Positions 42,877 through 53,913 of a stretch of 64,000 nucleotides of DNA are shown one piece after another. Under the pieces are notes generated by a model. It searched no databases and was not told the origin of the DNA. It saw only the letters and a list, made by a program, of their open reading frames with translations. The position numbers and the translations under genes are program-made. Numbering within the stretch: the first letter of the stretch is position 1; every line of letters begins with the position of its first letter. The stretch spans positions 62,001-126,000 of the forward strand of contig JAUCBJ010007200.1 of the NCBI GenBank assembly GCA_032718475.1, given 5' to 3'. The stretch comes from Nemertoderma westbladi. Taxonomy: Eukaryota; Xenacoelomorpha; Nemertodermatida; Nemertodermatidae.

Positions 42877-43119
42877 ATGTGTACAAAGAAACTCCGAAAT
42901 ATTGCTCAGGTTTGTCGATTTGAAGATTCCCTAGATCAAAGATTACGGGAAAAATTAATTGCTGGTGTTAAACAAGAACATGTAGCAGCGGAATTAATTC
43001 ACAAGAAAGATGAAACATTTGCAGAAGCTCTTATTACAGTAAAAAATTACGAACAAGCATTTAAAGGTAGCCCAAGCAGGATTGTGACGGGATTGAGTTC
43101 TATAATCCCGACCGGATAA
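42877..43119 (+). pseudogene. Ty3/Gypsy-type gag fragment
   Basis: An 80-codon frame reads KKLRNIAQVCRFEDSLDQRL, REKLIAGVKQEHVAAELIH, then FAEALITVKNYEQAFK. This is the usual C-terminal half of a Ty3/Gypsy Gag domain: the LRxLAxxCxF motif followed by REKL..G. No zinc knuckle, protease or RT follows; at about 43063 the sequence passes into a different retroelement remnant on minus. It is an orphan fragment. Confidence 0.65.
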
Positions 43120-43392
43120 GGTTGTACGCGTCACTTCGCTGCTGGGCTGCTGAACTAATATCTTTGGCCGAAGGCTGTTCGGGAAAATAACAAAGTTTGT
43201 GTTTCTCGGTGTTAATAAATATTTCCAGTGATAATAGCACAGTATGTATGACAAACAATAATAGAAATTGCAACACAGATTAATGACAGCAGTATATGAA
43301 ATGACGGTCGAAACTATTGCCGGTCTGCAACTGTGTGATTAATGAACTGTCCGGTAAACCAGAAATCAGAGTAACTATATGATTGATACACT

Positions 43393-45159
43393 GATACAAT
43401 TTGCTTACTGGGCGGAAAAGCCAACCAACCACCAAGGTTAAGGCTGAATCACCAGCCGATCGCCTCAATGGTTGGAAAGCCCACTTTGAAAAGCTCCTCA
43501 ATAATGACAGGGTATTGCCTGATAGAAGTAAAAGTGTCTGAGTCTGTACTCCCAGATATTCCCATTGGCGATATCTCCTTTGCAGAAGTGAAGGCTGCTG
43601 CAAAGAGCATTAAGACCAATCGTGCCAGTGGAGTAGATGGTGTTCCCCCTGAGGTCTTTAAAATACCTGAGTGTTTAAAGCTCATCTATCCCATCATAGT
43701 AGACATGTACCGAACAACAAGAGTCCCACAAGAAATGAAAACAAATAAGTTGGTGCCAGTTCCCAAGAAGGGCAACCTAACACTCTATGGTTCTTTTCGG
43801 GGAATCTCATTGATCTCGATTGCTGCAAAGCTATAAAATAGGATTCTATTAAATCGCATCAGGGATCCCATTGAGAGACTGCTCCGTGCTCCGTTCCGTA
43901 AAGGTCGTGGGACCATGGAGCCCATTTTGGCACTTAGAAGGATAATTGAAGAATTATCAAAAAAGAAAGACAGGCATCTGGCTGTTATCTTTGTTGACTT
44001 CTTCAAGGCCTTTGATTCAGTCTCTCGCTCACGTATGTTCAGCATACTTTCATTATATGGGATTCTTGATGAAATTATTGCAGCAATCAGATCAGTATAC
44101 GATGGTTCGACAACATTTGTGTCTACTGTTGACGGTGACACAGAACCATTTGAAGTGTTATGGGGCGTCCTCCAAGGAGACACACTAGCACCATTCTTGT
44201 TCATTATTGTGGTTGACTATGTTCTACGCATGTCCTTAGATCATCATAATGATGATGGGGTGATGATAACTCCACCTACTGGGTCCAGAAGTCGAGGAAA
44301 TCCTGCCAAGTACCTAACTGATCTAGACTTCGCTGATGACTTAGGAGTACTCTCAGAATCATTAGAGGGAGCCCAACGGCTCCTCAGCTCATTAGAACAT
44401 GCTGCTTCTAGTGTTGGTCTTTTTATTAACTCCAGAAAGACCAAAATTTTGACAGTTAACTTTGAAAGTCCTCAGCAAGTCTCTGATCGGATGAGAATAA
44501 GCTCAAAGGATGGTATGCTTGAGCATGTGAACGACTTCTGTTACCTGGGATCATGGATCCGGAAGTCAGGTGAGGACCTTCGAATACGTAAGGGAATGGC
44601 ATGGGCAGCCTTGAATAGGCTTTCCAGGATTTGGAAGTCACCGAGAATTAATCGGAAACTTAAGGTCCGATTATTTAGAGCAGCAGTAGTTCCAGTACTC
44701 CTCTACGGTAGTCCATGCTGGGCTCTAACTGCTGAGGACACCAAATCTCTGGATGGCACATTCACAAGAATGCTACGCCGGGTTCATTGTGTCAAGTACA
44801 ATGCACACATCTCCAACCAGACACTATATAACATTGGAGGTGTCTCATTGGTTCCCCCAAGCTTGACACTAGAACAAAATCGTCTCCGCTTTGCAGGACA
44901 TTGCTTTCGCCGTGAGGACCAGCCAGTGCATAATCTTGTACTTTGGCAGCCTCATGGAGTGAATAAGCATGGTGGACAGCCCATGACTTTCTTGAGACGC
45001 ATCTTAAAGGACACTGGCCTTGAAGATGCGGATGATCTAGCAAATGTCATGGGTGATAGGGAGTTGTGGCGGTGCAATTTTGTTGACAAGCCGGCACAGC
45101 ATTCTTAAAAATGCAGCTGCAATGCAGCATGCCGATCCTAGTAGTAGTAGTAGTAGTAA
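43393..45159 (+). mobile_element. LINE (non-LTR retrotransposon), 5' truncated
   Basis: Starts inside the RT-upstream region (TTGCTTACTGGGCGG, matching 38966-38980 inverted) and ends with GATCCTAGTAGTAGTAG, a short (TAG)n tail at 45139-45159. It is the sister of the split minus-strand LINE at 21121-21424 and 37513-39170, and sits inside copy 1 of the second BEL-like family. 5' truncation and a simple 3' repeat tail are usual for target-primed insertion. Confidence 0.88.
43468..45108 (+). pseudogene. LINE reverse transcriptase with one nonsense codon and one frameshift
   Basis: The RT frame runs 43468-45108. It contains NRASGVDGVPPEVFK, PVPKKGNLTLYGSFRGISL, FVDFFKAFDSVSRSRM, GVLQGDTLAPFLFIIV, the catalytic DLDFADDLGVLSESLEG (about 44325) and the C-terminal LRIRKGMAWAALNRL, CFRREDQPVHNLVLWQPHG. 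TAA at 43834-43836 replaces a Tyr codon of the sister copy. Between the stop and GRGTMEP, a segment is replaced by different, shorter text (APFRK). A 7-base deletion near 43523 shifts the frame upstream of 43540. The 397 codons from 43915 are intact. Confidence 0.9.
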
Positions 45160-46243
45160 ACATACATATTGATTTCACCTCTACACTACTCTGGCCTTTG
45201 CTACCCAATGGATGCTTTCCTATCTTTCCCCACGTGCTCCCCTGCCTGCTATTGGCTTATATACTAATTGTCACTTTGGCACTCCCTGTAGGTGTTACCC
45301 CATGCTGCTACCCTCGACTAGCTGGGTTCTCCCTCTGAGGTGGTTTGACCTCTCACCTCTCTCTGTGGCTTAGGGCTCAGGGCTTAGGTCTTTGTTTCGC
45401 CCCCGCCCCCCCCCCCCCCGAGTTGGTTATGAGGCGAGATTATTATTGGTAATCTCGCATCGCCAACTATATTTGTAAAATGCCACTGGTCCCATTTTCG
45501 GGTGGGTAATGTAAGAGAATTGAATCCGCTTACACTCCCCCCATGCTATCTTCCCGGTGAGAAGATTTGATGCTATCTTCTTCTATTCTTCTCAAGAGCG
45601 CTTCAATTCCGCTGGAACCCAATCTAATATTGGATGTGGGGTGGAGTTTTCTTCTCGGGATCGGCTTTCCAGACCGGCCCCCATGGGTCTGTTGTTATTA
45701 CCCAACCCATCCCTGGTGCAATCGCGTGCTATGTTGCACCAAGGTATCTGGTGTCTCTGTTTGAGACCATTGTGCTCACTCTCCACACAATTTTCCTCTA
45801 ACCTTCCTCTAATCTTCCTCACGGACCTCGCTGTCCCTTCCTCGCTCACCAGTCCCTTGGGACTCATTCTCCTCCGTGCTCGCTCCCCACACTTGAATTG
45901 CACTCCTTTCACTCCCTCACATGTCAACACCTCCTTCCCATACTTCCCCCCATTTCCCCATTTTCGTCTCCTCCACTTCTTCCCCCCCCCCTTCTCGGAG
46001 GTGATATGACCCGTCACTCCCAGGCCCACCCGTTTCATGCTCTCTCCACCTCTCTCTTCCTTACTAACCTCTCTGCCATCACGAACTTTCCCGCGCTCAC
46101 CCAATTGGTGGGGCCTTACAAAGGCTCAATTTAAGTGAGTGCCATTAAACAAGATGTTACAAGTTTCGTTCAGTAATGGCCTACGTCCTAGGTTATACTT
46201 TCTTGGTATATTTTGCAAATATCCCCCCCCCCCCCCCCCCCCT

Positions 46244-46838
46244 CAAAGTGCCAATTTTCTCTAATTTTGATATTATTTTATATTTCCCCTTCCTGTGCTA
46301 TTAACAACTGTCGCCGGATTACTTACTCAAGGATACACCTTCTACTATGTATACAGGGATGACTAGCTATAACTTTACTGCGCTAGCTTCTTACCAGGCA
46401 GATTTCTGACCCTGTAACAAATAGCCTATACTTACACTACGGGCTGTGCGTTACAGTAGTCTGTTTCGTGCGGCCGACACGTTCTGTCCTGCTGCACCCA
46501 CGTGCTCCCCTCTTCCCTTCGTGGCGCTCTCAGTGCCCACAAGTCCTATGGTACTATGTACCCTACTACAACTACTATGGTATGTCTACATACCCTTTAC
46601 TTCCTTACGTGGCGCCCTCAGTGCCCACAACTTCTATGGTACTCGCTATGTACCCTACTACTATGGTATGCCTACATACCCTTCAGTTCCACTCACTACG
46701 TGGTGCCCTCAGTGCCCACAGGTTCTATGGTACTCGCTATGTACCTTACTGCTATGTACGTACAACCTACTACTAATATTACTACTTGTTTTATTATTTT
46801 GCTTGTTTATTTTTTTGTTTTTATATATGGTAAGGGCA
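46244..46838 (-). repeat. Candidate LTR of the second BEL/Pao-like family
   Basis: On minus, the DUF5641 frame is followed by a purine-rich tract (GAGGGGGGTGGGAATAAGGG) and then TGCCCTTACCATATATAAAA, as expected for a polypurine tract, LTR start and TATA box; the proposed edge is 46838. The segment contains a tandem repeat of about 91 bp, three copies, at 46515-46770 (GTGGCGCYCTCAGTGCCCAC, TATGGTACT, TATGTACC). The lower edge, near the C run at 46224-46243 that precedes copy 1's gag, is uncertain. If right, this LTR is shared by copies 1 and 2. Confidence 0.4.
46515..46770. repeat. Three-copy tandem repeat of about 91 bp
   Basis: Repeat starts are visible near 46516, 46607 and 46698 at the shared CGTGGYGCYCTCAGTGCCCAC. 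Units contain TATGGTACTCGCTATGTACC and ATGCCTACATACCCTT with small indels. Confidence 0.75.
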
Positions 46839-46854
46839 TCTCGCCCTTATTCCC

Positions 46855-47215
46855 ACCCCCCTCAGTCCAATATATTGGACGACTAAACTTTAAGGCGACC
46901 CTTCCAATAGGCAACACTTTCCTACCACCCTCCTGTAGGTCTTCCTATCTTTGGCCCCTATCTTTCCTCCAATTCTCACTTCCACCGACCTAACCCTTCC
47001 GTCCTCGTTGGGGTAGGTATCTACTACTCTGGCTAGTCTCCACTGGTTATTGATAATTGTGTCATCTGTGACGATTACCTAGTCACCCTTCTTCAGCTCT
47101 CTGCTAGTATTCCTCCATTTGCTCCTTGTGATGGGATCAGAGATCCTGACCGGGTAGGTTGTTTCGTACGCGTCACCGCAGGCTGGGGTGGTGTCACTGA
47201 TTGCTTTCCCGAGGC
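46855..47215 (-). pseudogene. Pol start fused by deletion to the BEL DUF5641 C-terminus (family 2, copy 2)
   Basis: On minus the ATG at about 47213-47215 opens MASGKQSVTPPQPAVTRTK and runs to about 47130. It then passes directly into REL-KKGD, TIINNQWRLARVVDTYP, EDGRVRSVEVRIG and CCLLEG, the pattern of the DUF5641 domain that ends BEL/Pao Pol. The protease, RT, RNase H and integrase that should lie between are absent, so several kb are deleted. A TAG sits in the DUF5641 part. The BEL/Pao assignment of this family rests on this domain. Confidence 0.65.
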
Positions 47216-47489
47216 CATCGGAAAAGAGCGTTCAGTGTTAATGTTGTTGCTCGGCGGTCTAATATAATAGTGATAGCACAGTTAATATGATGTTAATATG
47301 ATAGTGGATGACAATATTGCAATATTACTTGGTACCGGTAATAGTAAACTGAATACAGCCAATGTTGTTGACGGTGACGGTAAAACAATATTACCCATCT
47401 GCACTGAAACTGGTAACTAACTAAACTGAATTACAAACCGGTAGCAGGAGATAATATATGATTGATATACCAATATTACTTCACTCCTA

Positions 47490-49764
47490 CGCTACCTTGG
47501 CCTGCTACCTAGTGGATGCTCTCCTTTGCCCTTATTGACTAATAACCTACTTCTCACCCTTTCACTCTCTGGGAGTGTTTCCCCTTTGCTGCTAGCCTCT
47601 ACTAGCTGTGTCCCTTCTGTGGTGGTTTGACCTCTAACCTTCCTTTCAACTCTGAACTCTGAACTCTGAACGCTCAACTCTGAACTCACTCTAACTCCAC
47701 TCTGCTCGCTCCCCACATTTGAATTGCACCCATCTAAATTCTACGCACGTCAACACCTCCTCTCCATTCCTCCCCCATGTTCCTATACTCAACCCACATT
47801 TATTCCACTCACTCCCGACGAGCCTCACCCTCCCCTTTTGTGCCATTGCACTCAGAAAGTGTGATTCGTCTACTGTCCCGTGCTCCTATTATAGTCGGTT
47901 GGTCCCCAGTCCCACTAGCTAGTTGGAAAAGGTCACATGACTATAGTACTTACTTTGATTATATTGATTCTAATTATATTCTACTGATTATTACATAAAT
48001 GTACATACTAATTGCACTTTATTAAATTTGCACTTATGAGTTCGTATTACCTCACATGTGGTGCCTTCCAGGCATCCCCACATCCCCCCATCTCCAGTCT
48101 TAATTCGCTTCTCCCATCTTCAGGAACCATCTCAGTTCCTTCCCTCTATCGTCGTCCTGTCTGGGTCGCTTCCTTCCCTCTGGCTTGTCTTCTTTGAGAT
48201 TCCTCATTCTCGCCGTTACCGCCTTACTAATTCCCGTGGTCGATTCTTTGGGCGCTGGTGTAATTAGCTCCCGGTAACGCTTCGCAGGAGGCCCTTCCGA
48301 ATGCCCCTCCTGCTTCCCCCTAGTAGCGTCCCACAAGATCATCTTCATGGTTCGCGGCACATGTTCCGCCAGGAAATCTCTGAACTCTCCTCAGTTCTCC
48401 GGCACCCATCTATCCAAATACCTCTGCATATTGATGACCCCACCATACGATGCCACCGTTGCTACTTCTTGGTAAGTAAACGGAAGTCTCCTCTTAATAA
48501 TTTCCAGATGGGCCTCCTGGTTGATATTGAAGAAACCCCACCGGAACTCCTGGGCCTTCATTCTCTGTCACGTCATGACGCCGACGTCGGCCCACTCCTC
48601 GAAGATCTTGAACTTCTCCTCGTCGTCCATCCAGTCACACTGGCGCCCATAGTGCCCTCGGAAGTTACACTTAGAACACCGGTTGTGCAACCTCAGACAC
48701 GCCCCATCCTGTGACTCAACTCGCGGCAGTAGAGGCAACTCGTCCCCTTCTGGAATCGATACAAACAGCTCTTTTCCTGGTGAGTAAGCCTCCCGCAGTA
48801 GTCGCAGCCCTGTATCAACACATCCTGCCCCAAGTCGTATTTTGCCCCAAGTGGTCTCCTAGTTCTATGGGGCCATTGGGAAGCAAACTTCTGGACATTA
48901 ATGTCTCTGTCCATCTCTTGCCTCGGCATCGTCTCTCCAAACACTACCCATGGTGCTGTTCCCGGTTGTTTGCCCAACCTGATGGTGCTCCCCACGAAAT
49001 CCATCGTCGGCTCCTCGTGCACCCAGGCCCGCTTGTCGGGTTTATCCCAGAAGGCCCTCGCCCCGCTGGCCGTCACCACTCTCCCGCCAACCCAGTCCGT
49101 GTCTGAGTGGCCGATCCTCTCGATGGGTGGCATCTCCCTGAACTCGTCGTCATCCTCATCCCCCGCTGGGAGTTGATCCAAACCCGGTATCCTGGCAGAC
49201 CCACTGTGACCCTTCCCACCTTGGCTCTTGCCCGTAACTTTCCATCCTTCCACTTCCCTCAGTCTCTTCGGCCGACCCCGCCAACCCTCTTCTCGAACCC
49301 TCGTCGTCTTACACAGTCCCTTCGTCATCTAGGACCATGTATCCTCCTCTGTTTACGGACTCTACGAACCTCTTCCAGTCCTTTCTCGGTGGTTCCCTCG
49401 GATACTTCAGTATCCCGAACTTCGCCTCGTCTCCCTTTACTACGTAGTGGAAATGTTCGAGGATCGTGTTGTCTTGGGACACCGTCGCTAGACAACACGA
49501 TCCTCGAACATTCACGACGAGGTTCACGAACGAGGTCCCGACCATTCACCTCTCGTGCATCTCCCTGAAATGGTCCTGCAGCGCTCGCACCTTGTGACCC
49601 TTCGCTAATGGCTCGTAGTATCCCCTCGTCTTCTCCTCCGGATGCCTTTGGGTGATATCTACTAGTACCTCCTTTCCACCTCTTTCTGCCTTTCTCTTCC
49701 TGACAAGTCTCTCCGCCATTTCGAACACTCCCGATCGCTCACCCACTTGGTGGTGCCTTGCCAA
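47490..49764 (-). pseudogene. Gag with zinc knuckles, second BEL/Pao-like family, copy 2
   Basis: Minus frames run MAERLVRKRKAERGGKEVLV, EKTRGYYEPLAKGHKVRAL (49764-49549), then after a frameshift EHFHYVVKGDEAKFGILKY and GGYMVLDDEGTV (49545-49309). Another frame (49328-48693) is hydrophilic, with WVHEEPTMDFVGSTIRLG, and ends with two CCHC-like zinc knuckles (CDYCGRLTHQEKSC and CLYCRELSH). 48360-48100 is basic (GRKRPRQDDDRGKE), and 47716-47492 carries the C-terminal remnant with a repeated SEFRVE motif. At least three breaks separate the pieces. It is the structural protein of an LTR element, inferred from the zinc knuckles and the neighbouring DUF5641. Confidence 0.55.
49455..49509. repeat. 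19-bp perfect inverted repeat with 17-nt loop inside gag remnant
   Basis: GTTCGAGGATCGTGTTGTC at 49455-49473 and its exact reverse complement at 49491-49509. It lies within the coding part of the family-2 gag remnant. Confidence 0.85.
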
Positions 49765-49879
49765 GGCTCAAAATAGATGATTGACGTTGTTAAGATGGTC
49801 TGTGTGGTTCGGTAATGGCCTATCTCTATCAGAACACTAGGTTTTACACTATATTTTGAGCTATGTACCCCCCAAATTG

Positions 49880-51008
49880 CTACTACTACTAGGTCGAGCG
49901 AACTCGGACAGTGGAAATGAGATCCTTCCAGGCTTCCCGATTCTCCATAGTTGTCGCAATTTCGTTTCTCCTAAGTTCAGTATCCCTTTCAAGTTGATCT
50001 ATATATGTTATGGCCGGTCGTCCACGACTATGCTTCCATGAGTTGGTTGCCAGAAAAGTAGATCTGAAATGACCTCGTCTTTACTTCACCAGCAGTGCCC
50101 ACTGAATCTTAATCTGCGTTCACGGAGGGTGGTTGATACAGGTGGTATTGTACCATAAAGCTCGGCGTTTGTCATGTGTTGTCTCCAGCTGATGTTTAGG
50201 GCTGCCCTTAGTAGTCTTGTGTAGCAACCATCAATTCGTTGTTCAAGTGATTTAGTCAGTGTCCAGGTCTCACCCCCATATAAAAATACACTTTCCACTG
50301 TGGCTCGAAAGAACTTAGTCTTCAGGTGCCTGGAGAGATCTGATTTCCAGATGGCATCCATTTTTGATAGAGCTACCCAAGCCTTTGCTTTCCTAACTCC
50401 TATGTCCTTTTTGCTACTCTCTATCCATGATCCAATGTACTGGAAGTCATTGACCTTCCTTAGTTGATTATTATCAATGGTTGTCAAGTTTCCATCAACA
50501 TTAAAGGTCATGAATTCGGTCTTTGTAGCATTTATATGCAATCCAACCTCCTTAGCAGCCCTCTCCACTTTATTTAGTAGAAGCTGTGCATCTGCTAGTG
50601 TATTAGAGAGCAGGGCGATGTCATCCGCAAAGTCGGTGTCTGTGACTGTAGTTGCCGGATATCTACTACTTCTGCGTTCTTGAAGTGTGAATCCCAGGTC
50701 TTCACCCTTAGTGGCCATCCTCATTGCATAATCCAGCACAATTACAAATAGTAATGGTGCTAATGTGTCACCTTGCAGTACACCAGCCAGGATTGAGAAA
50801 AACTCAGTTTCACCATCTGGTGAGAGTACCTGCGCTTCTGTGTCACAATATAACAATCCAATGCCAGCAACAATTACTTCTGGTATTCCATAACCTCTTA
50901 GGATTTCAAGCATTTTACCTCTATGGATGGAGTCGAATGCCTTCTTGAAGTCCACAAAAGTCATGACAGCAGGGAGATTCTTTGACTTAATTCCTTCAAT
51001 CAGTCCCC
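49880..51008 (-). mobile_element. LINE of a second lineage, 5' truncated
   Basis: The minus-strand RT frame is followed by a 3' end CCTAGTAGTAGTAG at about 49880-49895, the same type of tail as the other LINEs. Its 5' end at about 51008 abuts the leader of BEL element C, so it inserted next to or into C with 5' truncation. Confidence 0.8.
49938..51008 (-). pseudogene. LINE reverse transcriptase, C-terminal two thirds
   Basis: The main frame 50964-50086 gives FVDFKKAFDSIHRGKMLE, GVLQGDTLAPLLFVIVLDYA, the catalytic DTDFADDIALLSNTLAD (about 50615), GSWIESSKKDIGVRKAKAW and ERRLRFSGHCW. It is open a little further upstream (LRGLIEGIKSKNL) to the truncation point. Beyond a TGA at 50086 the same frame continues with SKDEVISDLLFWQPTHG, giving the family's usual C-terminus. 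It is related to but clearly distinct from the LINE at 43393-45159. The only clear lesion is the TGA and the missing 5' end. Confidence 0.85.
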
Positions 51009-51834
51009 GTAGTTATAGTTTAAGACTATAAGTCGTCAGATGGTGGTATTTCCTTATCTGGACAACGCAACTTACTTACTACTACTTTATTGGTTTCAAC
51101 TACCGTATTTTCATCTCAGTTTATAAGAACCAGAAATTCTAACTCCTTGTTAGGCTGGTTTGTAGATTTCTTGTAAAATTACCCTAAAAAATTGTACGTA
51201 TAACTTGTTTATTGTTTATTTAGAGATTGTAATCTCAACCGATTCGTAAGTAACTTGTAGTGATAAGTAACTTAGTTTAGTAGAATTATCAGTATTAGTG
51301 TCTAAAAAGTAGCACTCCACTGAGAGTGTTTAACTTCTGTGTAGTGACTTCTTATCCAGAAATAATAACATTTATTTCAAATATTGTCAAAACCCATTGT
51401 ACGGGTATATATATATTTATAAATCAACTCAATCAGATTTATAAAATAGTAGGCCTGTTATACATTAATTAGGTCTTAATATCAGTTGAACTACTGCTTA
51501 ATATCAGTAATAAAGTAAAAGGAAGTAACCCTAAATTTCAGAAAATCAGTTATTATTAAATAATTGACATTATGGTATTTGTGGTAAGCTTATTATATTT
51601 ATAAATTTAGGATGAACTTGTATACCGGTATTCTGTGACTGTTCCTACCTAGTCTGTAATAATACTTATATATATACTATAAGTGTATACCAGTATTTTA
51701 ATATTAAATATATATCACGGTACATTGAGTAACGGTATCGGTAACTAACTACTAGGCTGACAGTTGATACTGATTCCTCTGGGCTTGTTTTAACTGTCAT
51801 TATAGTGGTAGGCATTCAACTGTAAAATAAATTA

Positions 51835-53913
51835 TGTCTGACACAAAGAACCGCTGTCAGATAGTCTCCTAGAAAGAACGATCTGTGACCCAGATCAAAG
51901 TATAGAACATCTTAGACCGAAGTCTAAATCCCCTCCTACTGTAAGAAAGGTCATCCCTACAGTAGTGGTATCGGACCCTAGGCTAGTAAAGCACCATAGG
52001 TCTATTATAGGCATTAGGGCGCAAGTTAAGTGAGACCAGGAGATGGCTGCTAAACAACAACAGCACCCGAACCGAGAACTTATTTCTCAGCGGCAGAATA
52101 ACTGTAGTTCCGACACTGAAGAGTTAATGCCCGAGATCGAAGCAAGGATGGCAGAAGCGGTTTATCCAGATCCACTTCTAATTCTTCCTGGGGCAGTACT
52201 CACTGGAGTATTGATAGTTGTGGAGGAACATCAAACTCATTGGATGAGAAATAAGAGATCGATCAGGGACAGTTATGCGGGATACACGATGGAAGAACTA
52301 AGGTCTATTGTAGAGACGCAATGGAACTTCCCCGGGCTCGGACTCCCGTTTAACTTATCGGAAGCTGCGTGGGAAGACTTATACCGAATGGAGATAGTAA
52401 GGGACACTCGAGATCCAGCTGTATGGAAGAGGTCAGCAGCAGGATATGTCTAGGGATTCTTCAACACCTTGGAACAATTAGAATAACATTTATTTCAACA
52501 ATGTCAAGGACCTCAAGAGCAGGGAGAGCTGCTTTATCAAGAGCGAGAACGTATCTTGCGGATCAGATTAATCCTTTCAGCCTTTGAGGAAGCCTCGAAG
52601 AGAAGCCAAGACACGTCGTTGCAAGTGGCTGTAAAGACTTGGTTCCAATGAGTGAATGTTAAGGTCCAGGGAACGAAACAATGGAAGGTTAAGCTAACTG
52701 AGTGCATAACCCATGGAGAATCAACAGATGCCACCTTTTCTCATGTGGAAGGCGAAGCGATATCCGAAAACCCTCAGAAGAAGGATGCTATTGACATCTA
52801 TCTGTCGAATTATCAATGATTTATAGGTGACAAAGAGCTAAGGAGACGGCTAGCTGGACTTCACCCCAATAGTGAGGGAGCCAAATTCGTGTTAGATTCT
52901 TCAGATGCGGAAATATTAGCTGCAGAGCAGGCTAAATTTGATGAAAGCATCCCCATCGCTATGGACCAAGAAGAACAAATAAAGAAAAGGCAAATAGAAG
53001 ACCGAAGGTTAGCAGCAGCGGCAGAAGCTGAAATAAAGGCAGCAGCGGCAACGGCAGAATCTGAAAAGAAGGCGGCAGCGGCAGAATCTGAAAGAAAAGC
53101 GGCAGCGGCAGCGGCAGTGGCAGAAGCAGAACGAAGAGCATCTGAAGCGACAACCCAACTAGAGTTGGAAAATCTTCAAGCGAAGCAAGATTACTTAAAT
53201 ATACAGAGAGCAGCTACTCAGATGCAACTGCTGAGTCGATCTACTCCCAGAAGACAGGGATTTACCTCCTCTGATGAAGGTGATACAACGGATCCCGAGG
53301 GTACAGGTAATAAATCTCATTCAAGCGGACGTAGAAGAGCGCCACACCGGCAGAAGTTACCTAACTTGCCTCCTGTGGTGAGAAGGCAACTAGCTAATGT
53401 AGAATTAAGTAATCAAGTACCTACAGACCGAATTATTAGAGTAGAAAGACTCCCTACTATAGTAGATGAGCCCGAAATAATTACGCCTGTTAGTGAAGCC
53501 ACTCCCTTGTTAGAGACCACTTTGCTTCAAGAACCTAAAAGTTCTAGAACTCAAAATTCCCTTTGCACAGTACAAAACTACCTATGCCCAGTAGACAGTT
53601 GCCTGAATCCCAAACAGTCCTGGACGCCGAGCAAGACATTATAAATAAAATGTCTCCCATCGTCCCGATGTGCCATCCAGCTACTATGTTGGCGACTCCC
53701 GCCTCCGCGGTTGAGTGGATGGATGAAGGACGGCGGGGGATGGAGCAGCTGCTCGGACAGCTGGAAGCTCATAAAAACAAATCTTCCCAGCAAGTCCGAG
53801 AATTGGAAGGGACTGTTCAACTGTTAAAGGGAACAGTAAGAGAGAGTAGGTTAGAGCTGCAAGAAGTACAACAAAGTATCGCTTTAGAGCGCGATAAATT
53901 AGTAAATATATAA
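51835..53913 (+). pseudogene. gag: BEL Gag of element C, broken
   Basis: Starts ATGTCTGACACAAAGAA at 51835 as in B, but a frameshift follows within 15 codons. The open parts are 52043-52453 (LPGAVLTGVLIVVEEHQTHW, ended by TAG), 52889-53644 (Ala/Glu coiled coil and ERLPTIVDEPEII) and 53563-53913. The last ends at TAA 53911-53913, where B has a CAA codon. The region equals residues 1 to about 690 of B's Gag. Confidence 0.88.

Larger units (their letters stand above)
43063..46243 (-). mobile_element. Second BEL/Pao-like family, copy 1, remnant split by a LINE
   Basis: Two blocks, 43063-43392 and 45160-46243, align in order with 47130-47480 and 47490-49860 of copy 2, once the plus-strand LINE between them is removed. 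On minus the block starts near 46243 (a C run), has a gag start near 46078 and a frame at 46104-45592 ending in VQFKCGERA-like text shared with copy 2. It finishes with the pol-start-like segment (SAAQQRSDAYNLIRSGL) near 43130. Most of gag is missing compared with copy 2. No protease or RT is present. Confidence 0.55.

Noticed and set aside
45557-46134. Plus-strand Pro/Ser/Leu-rich frames
   Set aside because: They are antisense to the gag remnant of the second BEL-like family and reflect its pyrimidine-rich strand.
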